From: Oxytricha trifallax
Taxonomy: Eukaryota; Ciliophora; Spirotrichea; Sporadotrichida; Oxytrichidae
DNA length: 64,000 nt
Reading direction: 5' to 3'
NCBI GenBank assembly: GCA_000711775.1
Contig: ARYC01001312.1
Coordinates: 40,791-104,790 of the forward strand
Shown: piece by piece, positions 57,665-64,000 of the stretch
Layout of the letters: every line of letters starts with the position of its first letter
How positions within the stretch are numbered: position 1 is the first letter of the stretch
The notes under the pieces: model-generated
Seen by the model: only the letters and a program-made list of their open reading frames with translations
Databases searched by the model: none
What the model was told of the DNA's origin: nothing
Translations under genes and position numbers: made by a program

Positions 57665-58105
57665 CTACTGTTCCATATTAAATAGTTTTGGGATTTTTAT
57701 TTTGAAATTATTATTTATTTTGTGATTAATTAATTACAATCTCTTGCAGAGTGTGTTTTAATTACCTTAATCAGTAGTTTTCATAAAAAGATTAAGGAGT
57801 ACTCTCATAGAATCCCAATAATTTTATCAAAACTTTTTCGGGGTTTGATAAGTCAACCTTCACTTGTGATTTTTATTAGCACCTTATAGCTTATTGAGAT
57901 GGATTTTCTGATTCCTAAATTCCAAAATTTATTCCTATAGTTTTTTTAATGCTTTTTAATCTGAGAAGTTTGAGATTTAATTATCAAATCTCATGAATTA
58001 AATTAAATCTGAGATTATCATTCCTATTAAGCTCTTTTAGGATTGTGGTTAAAATTTTATTATATTATTAAATTTTTGTTTTAATTAAAATAAAAGGTAT
58101 TAAAT
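57665..58105. promoter_or_regulatory. Bidirectional spacer of element E
   Basis: AT-rich divergent spacer. An inverted GTCAACCTT near 57858 is the counterpart of the AGGTTGAC block seen upstream of the 22-kDa-type gene in TBEs. TAATCTGAGATT/AATCTCA half-palindromes occur near 57960-58020. Confidence 0.4.
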
Positions 58106-59484
58106 ATGCTCAACTACAAAGTGAAATCCTTAAAAAGGGATAGCTCTCATCAAAGCAGCTCATCTGATGACGACAACAAGCAGAGATTTGCCTAACAAAA
58201 TCAAAGAGATCTCCATTCACTATAAGAAAAGTAAGATAATTAAATACTAATTTATAGATAAAGGAAGCCTAGTTTGGTGCTTGAAGCATCTGATGATAAA
58301 AAGCATGACTGCGATAGTTGTGGTAAATCCTTCGCCTCTAAGAGCAATCTTAATAGGCATTTTCGCGATTATCATCCTTCAAATCCTGGCTCCCCGAAAT
58401 CTCAAAAATCCTAAAAATAAATATAGCAATCAAGCTAATCCAGAAAGCAATCACGAGATTCCAGTCATGACTCAGACTAATCTTAGCCAGAAAATAGTAA
58501 AATCATCACTTAACCAAGAGAATCACTTCAAAACAAATAACCTCTGAAGAGATAAAAACTATCTGATTATAATAAATTGATAACTTGTAATCCCTTTAGT
58601 AATAAAACGAAATTTAAGAGAGAGGATCAAGTTACAAACTTGACTTTCTGAAATCCTTTGACTTTGAACCAAAACTAATGATCCCAATCTTTCATAGTCT
58701 CAGATCTATCGCATTAAATCCTAGCCCTATAAAAACAATGGGCACTCATTTTTATGGAACACTTTCATTCAAGTAAACCTACTACAGATTCTACAGTGAA
58801 CTTAGATTCCTTGATGAATAATATTTGTAAATAAATCTCAGCAACGAGTATGCAATTGCTAAGAAAGCTAAGGATCTGGGATTCAAAAATATAATAAATC
58901 TTGAGCACCTAGTAAAGGGAGAGGATCACATTGAATTAGCATACTAAGTTTACGTCTACAACTATAATGATTTTTTGAGATTCAATTTTCACTCAAGAAA
59001 AGTCAAGTAATTATGTCTCGGGATTTTAAATGGTGTGAGGGAGCTTCATAGCCTTGGATTTACTCATAGGATTCTTAATCCTAAGAATCTTGTCATAGAT
59101 TAAGAAACCCTTGAGATTAGGATTGTTAACTTTGAAAAAGCAAGATTGCATTCAAATATAAGCTACTTTAACTTCAATTAAGACATTCCATTCATGCCTC
59201 TTGAAGGATAGTTTACTGAGGGAGATCCCTCAATAGATCTCTATTCTTGTGCATGCTTAATCATTTACACCTACATATGCAAAGACTTTTACGTGAGCAT
59301 CGATTCCCAAGAGAAGCTAATCGTTCATGCCAAGAAAATCAAAGAAGATCCAAAATCCTCAAGAGCTCTTGTTAAGATCCTTGATTCATTCATTTTAGAG
59401 AATGATCAGAGTCTCTGGATGGATCTTGAAAGTCTCATAGAGCAAACTCAAGAAATTGACTTCAGATCCTTCAAGCATCAGTGA
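58106..59484 (+). CDS. element E single-zinc-finger pseudokinase protein, one frameshift
   Basis: It starts at ATG 58106 (MLNYKVKSLKRDSSHQSSSS). One C2H2 finger is present (CDSCGKSFASKSNLNRHF). A Ser/Gln-rich linker and a one-base shift near 58640-58650 follow. The next 280 codons stay open to TGA 59482-59484: YKLDFLKSFDFEPKLM, FYSELRFLDEQYLQINL, LNGVRELHSLGFTHRILNPK and IRIVNFEKARLHS. Compared with the TBE kinase, HRD is HRI, KPEN is NPKN, DFG is NFE and the GTPG segment is gone, while the fold landmarks remain. A pseudokinase kept open over this length suggests a structural role. Note that part of the C-terminus has strongly biased ATC/GAT codons. Confidence 0.78.
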
Positions 59485-60349
59485 TTAGAGTGAAATCCGA
59501 ATTTGAATCTCATAATTCTCAGGATCAAAGCACAAACTTAAACTAAAAGATTAGCTTCTGATTTAATTACACTTAAAAAATCAGCAACACCCTAAAATTG
59601 TTCCATTCTTATAACAATTAAAATTTCCCCTCCAATTCATTCCCTAAATATCAACTAATCTATGTGTTCTTATAAACTTTTCAAAACCCCAAAACCCCTA
59701 CCAAATGTCCCCTGGGGACATCTCGGGGACATTGATGCGATATTCTATAGATCTTAAGATCAATAAAATTTTAAATAAAAACAAAATCTCTTAAATTAGA
59801 GATTGTGTCAAAGTTAAATAACTATATTTATAATTTAAATTTCTTCTTAATCCATATATAATTTATATTTTATATTTTTAAAACAATTTTAATGAATATT
59901 CCAATATTAGATTTGAATATTAATTTTTAATTAGAAATTGATTTAATACAACCTAAATATGGAGTATGTTAACCTAAATAATATGAATTTTAACATCAGT
60001 TTTTCTACTATTTCTCTTAAGTCTAACTTTTAATTTAAATTATATTTATGTCATTAAAATCCTACTTCATCTACAACTTCATCGACTACATCTTCGACAA
60101 CATCAACTAAAAACCTAAACCCCAAAAATTCTAAAAAATGTGAACAGAAAAAACCTAACTGCCACTATTTTGGCAATACTACACTTTGAGCTAGATATCA
60201 AAATTCTGAAACAAATGTGTGTTAGCAATATACTTCATTCCCACACAAACCCCAATCTCTGTTTCTATTACTATAATTTTATCATGTAAATTATTCTTAG
60301 GAATATTTGAGCGATTGAGTCATTTAAAATCTCATTAAATAATCTCAAT
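59485..60349. other. Subterminal noncoding region of element E with telomere-like motif
   Basis: At about 59682-59699 the sequence CAAAACCCCAAAACCCC occurs internally, followed by a perfect 17-bp hairpin ATGTCCCCTGGGGACAT and a further CGGGGACAT copy. The remainder is AT-rich, with CATCTACAACTTCATCGACT-like triplet repetition near 60060-60110. No gene is seen. Confidence 0.6.
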
Positions 60350-60422
60350 ATAAATCTCAATTTTAATTTTTAATCTAATTAATACAACCACCTCAATTTC
60401 AAAAAAATTTTTCACCATGGGG
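60350..60422 (-). repeat. Right inverted repeat of element E
   Basis: Inverted copy of the left arm, ending TTCACCATGGGG before the ATT duplication. Confidence 0.88.
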
Positions 60423-60900
60423 ATTATCAGCATAATTGCAATTATTAAATTGAATTATTATGATGTGTATTAAACATGATAACAAATAACTTTCAACAAT
60501 ATATTAAGGAGACTCAAAGTGGATTAAATTTAAGATTTTATTATAATTTAATATTATGAGTGCTCAATTCGGTTAATTTTTTATTTAAATTAGCATATAA
60601 AAATTAAAATAAGTTAATAAACCTCAAAGTACTTGTTAATTAAGAAACTTTAGTGCTTAATCCGACCTGATATTCATTGATAAAAGAGTGCTTTACTCTA
60701 TCTTTTGCTTATAAAAATATCATCTTATTTGAGCTGCAATATATATGAAAATTATTTACTCACTTCTATGTAACTACTCAAAAATAATAAAACTTGATGT
60801 TGAAAACTATCATGCCAATATTAAAATTTAAAACAATTATTTGACTAACTAAAAATATGTTTTTATTGAGTGTAAATAAAAAAAATAAAACCTCATATGT

Positions 60901-61133
60901 CAATTAAGAATGAAGATTAGGAGATAAGAACAATTAAATTTTAATATAATTATTAATGGCTTTTATATATAATGTTTGGGCTAATTATTAAAACCATTGG
61001 CTTGATTAATTCTCTCTTTAAAATAAACCAATCAATGTGAGTAAATTTGATTTTAGCCTATTATAATAAATTTGAGACGATAATTTTTATATTTATTTAA
61101 GTGTTCATATCTCCTAATCTTTATTCTTAATTG
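60901..61133. repeat. Short foldback: 31-bp inverted repeats 171 bp apart
   Basis: The arms 60901-60931 (CAATTAAGAATGAAGATTAG...) and 61103-61133 match inverted at about 29 of 31 positions. The interior is AT-rich. It may be a tiny MITE or an RNA hairpin; no duplication is evident. Confidence 0.55.
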
Positions 61134-61499
61134 ATTAATTGGGTTTTACTCTTTTGATCTTAATTTATAATCAATCTCAAAATTTAATATAAATTATATT
61201 TTGATGGTCCAAAATTTTAAAAAATTTAAGCCTAACGTAGAACTAAGGTTAATACCCAACCTTGCATAAAATTGACATACTTAGACCACACATCTTCTAA
61301 TTTCTTAAGACTTAAGATAACAAGTTTTTAAAATAAGCAAAGTTAGGCCATTTCTTCAGGTATTTAAGGAACAACTCAAATAGATGGGTGTTGCTCAACC
61401 CCACCTAATAGTGCATAAATATCGAATTTGGAATAAGAGAATAATTCTTAGTAAATACAAAAGTATTAATTAAATATGTCGCGCAATAAATAGAGTGGA

Positions 61500-61860
61500 T
61501 GGTTTTAAGTTCCCGGAGCTAGGCATAACTTTTATGTACTCATGCAATTGTTGCCGCATGAGCTACCAAAATGGATCAAAAGGTGCGAGATGGTTAGTGT
61601 CTGACGGTGGGTGATCGCTTTGGGTGGTGTTCGGTGATGTTAGTCGTTTATTTTTTGGGTTCATGGTCGGTCCCAACATTTCACGTGTTTCTTGATGGTT
61701 CTCTGCTGGGGTCGCTCCTGCTTGATGGCAATATGCTGTCATCCATTAAGTATTCGAGGAGATTCTCTGAGTTAGTCTTTCGACGCTTGAACCCGGACTC
61801 CTGATTAAGAAAATCATGATAATCTGGAGATCGCTTCCTCTTCTTGCCTCGAATCCCTTA
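61500..61860. other. Second GC-rich island with a long minus-strand open frame
   Basis: The GC content is well above the flanks. On the minus strand a frame stays open for more than 110 codons, including QWMTAYCHQAGATPAENHQE, MLGPTMNPKNKRLTSPN and FDPFWQLMRQQLHEYIKVM, without a clear start. A hairpin ACTCATGC...GCATGAGCT lies at about 61540-61565. It could be an exon or macronuclear-destined segment, or a structured RNA locus. A tRNA was considered and rejected. Confidence 0.4.
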
Positions 61861-62127
61861 GGAAATTTTATCGATACCTTGCTCTGAACACATTTAATTA
61901 AATATGAGTTTATCTCTAATTAAATTTTCATTCCAAATTCGATATTTATACACTATAAATAGAACTCCTACAAAAAGTATGCTGTTTCTGTATAGCATAC
62001 GTGCACGGCAATAGAAATATCTCAGCACTCAAACACAGAACAAAAAAATAGCTGTTACTTCTCCTCCTTTAGAAAGGTAGGAATACTAATTCTGAAGGTT
62101 ATTAAATTGGCCAATTACAATATCTGA

Positions 62128-62535
62128 AAAACAATCCAAGATCTCGCGTGGGTCATGTAAGAAATCTTCAAGAGTGAATCTTTCTACAATAGAAAGTACC
62201 ACGATGACGTACTAGATCAGTATGATAGGTAAAACCAAATCAAAGAAGACCAGATTCTGACCAGAAAAGTCCGATCAGATTTTGAATAACTAACAAATGA
62301 CATGGTAGTTACAGCCATTGACTTTTCTTAAGAAGAACATAGAACTTTTATCGATGTCTTCCATCATGACATTATAGAAGCAAACAGACTTGAACTTGAA
62401 AAATATTTACTAAATCATAGTTAGATCACAGTCAAAGAGAATAACATATAACATCATTCCCCTTTAATACAAAAAATTAGCCTTAATATTATTTTAAACA
62501 ACAGCAAACAATCAAAAGACTTTAAAGAAATATGA
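62128..62535 (+). CDS. hypothetical charged helical protein
   Basis: An open frame of 135 codons lies between TGA 62125-62127 and TGA 62533-62535; the first ATG is 62155. It reads MQEIFKSESFYNRKYHDDVL, LTRKVRSDFEQLTNDMV and FIDVFHHDIIEANRLELEKY, with strong coding bias. TBE F begins 72 bp downstream. An upstream exon may exist at about 62060-62125. Unrecognised. Confidence 0.55.
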
Positions 62536-62606
62536 CTCTCAGAATGGTAAAATGCGCTATCTATAAAATTAGACCATAAATATATAACAAGGGAATCACA
62601 CACATT

Positions 62607-62690
62607 CAAAACCCCAAAACCCCTTAGTGAGGTTTATAAGTGCTTTGATTTGTAGGGTATAGTTGGGGTCTTATTGGGGTTAGTAGACAA
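62607..62690 (+). repeat. Left terminal inverted repeat of TBE F
   Basis: Nearly identical to 5410-5494 of TBE B; the partner arm lies beyond the window. Confidence 0.88.
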
Positions 62691-62745
62691 AATGCAGGTT
62701 TTATCTTAATTTAATGAATATTTAATGAATTTTATTTTACTTAAA

Positions 62746-64000
62746 TCATATAAATTTTATCTGTTTGTCTTATTATATCTTTTGAACCTTGCTCTCTCAA
62801 ATGGGTCTAGTATGTCATCTAATGTTTACCGAGGATAGTTAGGAGCTCTCACGATTATCATCTCTACTATGCTTTTAATTTCTTAGCAGACCTCTTCTTA
62901 CTTTATATGTTTCTGAGCCATACTTATTGATTATTTTTCATGCTTTGTACCAAAGTAAGACATACATTCCATGTCACTTTCTAATATTATTGCTGCTACT
63001 GCCCAAACATCCCATTAAACAGAACCATTAGTCCACTTCTCTCTTATTGGGAAGTAACCTGGAGTACCAAGTACCTGTGCTAAAGTGACAATATCCTATC
63101 TTAAAGCTCTATTGAAATCGATAACCACTACTTCTAAAGGGGAGAGATTTAGCATAACGTTTTCAGGCTTCAAATCTCTATGAACATATCCAAGTTTATG
63201 CAACTCCTTAACACCCTAAATCATATCTGAGAGTATATCGTTTAAATCATCAGGGTATCTATTGTGATATAGGTAGTCTCTCAGAGTCATCTCAAATTTC
63301 TTTAGCCTTAATGCGATGAAACCATAACTTAAAATAACACCATTTAGCTTAAGCAAATTCTTGCAGTCTTTTCTTTAGGCCTCTATAAGTACCATGTATT
63401 CATTAGCAAACTCGTTCTAATACTGTTGGTTCTTAATAAGATAACTGAATGGATACACCTTGTATGCATACTCATCAACTACTATGAGCTTTGCTTTTGC
63501 AGGCACGTTTATATTCAAGTAGTTTTCAATACAAGTGCTGAGAACAACTGCATTTAATGCAGGTATATTCATAGCCTTCGCTTAGAAGCATGCTAAAATT
63601 GTATTACCAGCTGGCTGGTTCATCGATTCATATCGCTTCTGTCTCTTGAGTCTCTCTTGCTGCTCTCTTTATGACTCAAGAGTATTAGATTTTCTTTTAG
63701 CTGGTACTAGTTTTTAAGTCTCTTAGTCTTCAATCAAGAACTCACTGAGGTGATGCTTTTGCATATGCATTTTAACTTTAGCTGAGTGAGTATATGATTT
63801 CATGCATGTCGCACTAATACCTACATTGAAATTGATCTTGGTTTTGCCAGAGTGTACCTCTTTAAGGTGTCTCTTCAAGCTTTTTTCAGTTGAGAAATGA
63901 TTCTAGAAGTCTTAACATTAATATGTTTTTATTTTTTCGATTGGATGCTGTTCTTTTATCTCCTCAACATAATCAATTTAAGTTTAAACCCCTATCTCTG
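62746..64000 (-). CDS. TBE F zinc-finger/kinase gene, 5' end outside the window
   Basis: Minus strand. The finger region reads CQDFQNHFSTEKSLKRHL (one finger Cys replaced by Phe), then a short deletion removes the first Cys of finger two (KINFNVGISATCMKSYTH). The kinase-like part retains HRDLKPENVM..., VVIDFNRALR and GTPGYFPIREKW. The C-terminus PRQTLDDILDPFERARFKRY shows the ancestral frame lost in TBE B. A one-base deletion near the end shifts the last codons; the original stop would be TGA 62746-62748. Confidence 0.85.

Larger units (their letters stand above)
55599..60422. mobile_element. Element E: TBE-like transposon with CCCCATGG ends, 4824 bp
   Basis: The ends begin CCCCATGGTGAAAAATTTTT and end with the inverted copy, flanked by ATT at 55596-55598 and 60423-60425, again the ANT duplication. 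The arms are about 70 bp. Only the first CCCC recalls a telomere repeat. Inside are TBE-type genes in the order transposase (plus), 22-kDa-type with intron (minus), single-finger pseudokinase (plus), followed by 900 bp of extra noncoding DNA containing a telomere-like motif. All proteins are distant from TBE A/B/F, so this is a separate family. Confidence 0.88.
62607..64000. mobile_element. TBE copy F, truncated by the window end
   Basis: The left end CAAAACCCCAAAACCCC plus TTAGTGAGG is preceded by ATT (62604-62606), the expected duplication half. The first 85 bp match TBE B closely (TATAGTTGGGGTCTTATTGG). Only the zinc-finger/kinase gene lies inside the window. Confidence 0.92.

Noticed and set aside
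59682..60422. A second, nested TBE starting at the internal telomere-like repeat
   Set aside because: No matching inverted end, no ANT duplication and no TBE-specific sequence follows the repeat.
61780..61805. TTGAACCCGGACTCC looked like a tRNA T-arm
   Set aside because: No acceptor, D or anticodon stems can be folded around it on either strand.
1..64000. CRISPR arrays, bacterial operons, ribosome binding sites
   Set aside because: No spaced direct repeats or prokaryotic gene organisation; composition, code and introns are those of a ciliate germline.

Overview
The window looks like germline (micronuclear) DNA of a hypotrich ciliate, in the Oxytricha/Sterkiella/Stylonychia group. Three things support this. 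Several transposons end in C4A4 telomere-like repeats (CAAAACCCCAAAACCCC) flanked by 3-bp ANT duplications, which is the signature of telomere-bearing elements (TBEs). Long reading frames appear only when TAA and TAG are read as Gln and TGA alone as stop; four 22-kDa-type genes end at the same relative TGA. The DNA is otherwise very AT-rich, with islands of coding sequence and tiny introns. All gene calls below use that code.

Layout. 1-468: a small plus-strand gene fragment. 472-4554: TBE copy A, with an intact DD34E transposase. 5410-9523: TBE copy B. 9.5-19.6 kb: AT-rich DNA carrying many short coding blocks on both strands, read here as macronuclear-destined segments or germline genes, including a MORN block, a leucine-rich block, a membrane-anchored C-terminus and a LINE reverse-transcriptase relic. 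20.5-21.4 kb: a Ulp1/C48-like protease frame. 22.5-25.1 kb: a minus-strand coiled-coil gene. 25204-28402: element C, a smaller TBE relative with 300-bp inverted repeats and no kinase gene. 28.5-29.8 kb: a plus-strand gene. 29.9-30.8 kb: a GC-richer block and an IS630/Tc1 transposase relic. 31.4-32.3 kb: a zinc-finger plus MT-A70 methyltransferase-like gene. 32866-36596: a Merlin-type (IS1595-like) transposon. 38.0-39.4 kb and 42.8-44.0 kb: plus-strand genes with introns. 44-48 kb: AT-rich DNA with scattered coding blocks. 48430-48802: a double-hairpin element. 49.4-49.6 kb: a GC-rich island. 49810-53964: TBE copy D, old and decayed. 55599-60422: element E, a TBE-like element with CCCCATGG ends and a pseudokinase. 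61.5-61.9 kb: a second GC-rich island. 62.1-62.5 kb: a gene. 62607-64000: TBE copy F, cut by the window edge.

The full-length TBE-like elements A, B, D and E share one plan: a transposase gene converging on a 22-kDa-type gene, and a divergent zinc-finger/kinase gene behind a repeat-rich bidirectional spacer. In all five copies of the 22-kDa-type gene, including element C, the frame is interrupted by a 26-29-nt GT..AG intron followed by a conserved basic tail. The main novelty candidates are this spliced tail, the two TBE-related families C and E, the Merlin element, and the MT-A70-like gene with an in-frame TGA at a normally conserved Trp.

Limits: no searches were run. Many gene blocks carry single-base frameshifts, which may be decay, unremoved internal eliminated sequences, or assembly errors. 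Block boundaries in the AT-rich regions are approximate.
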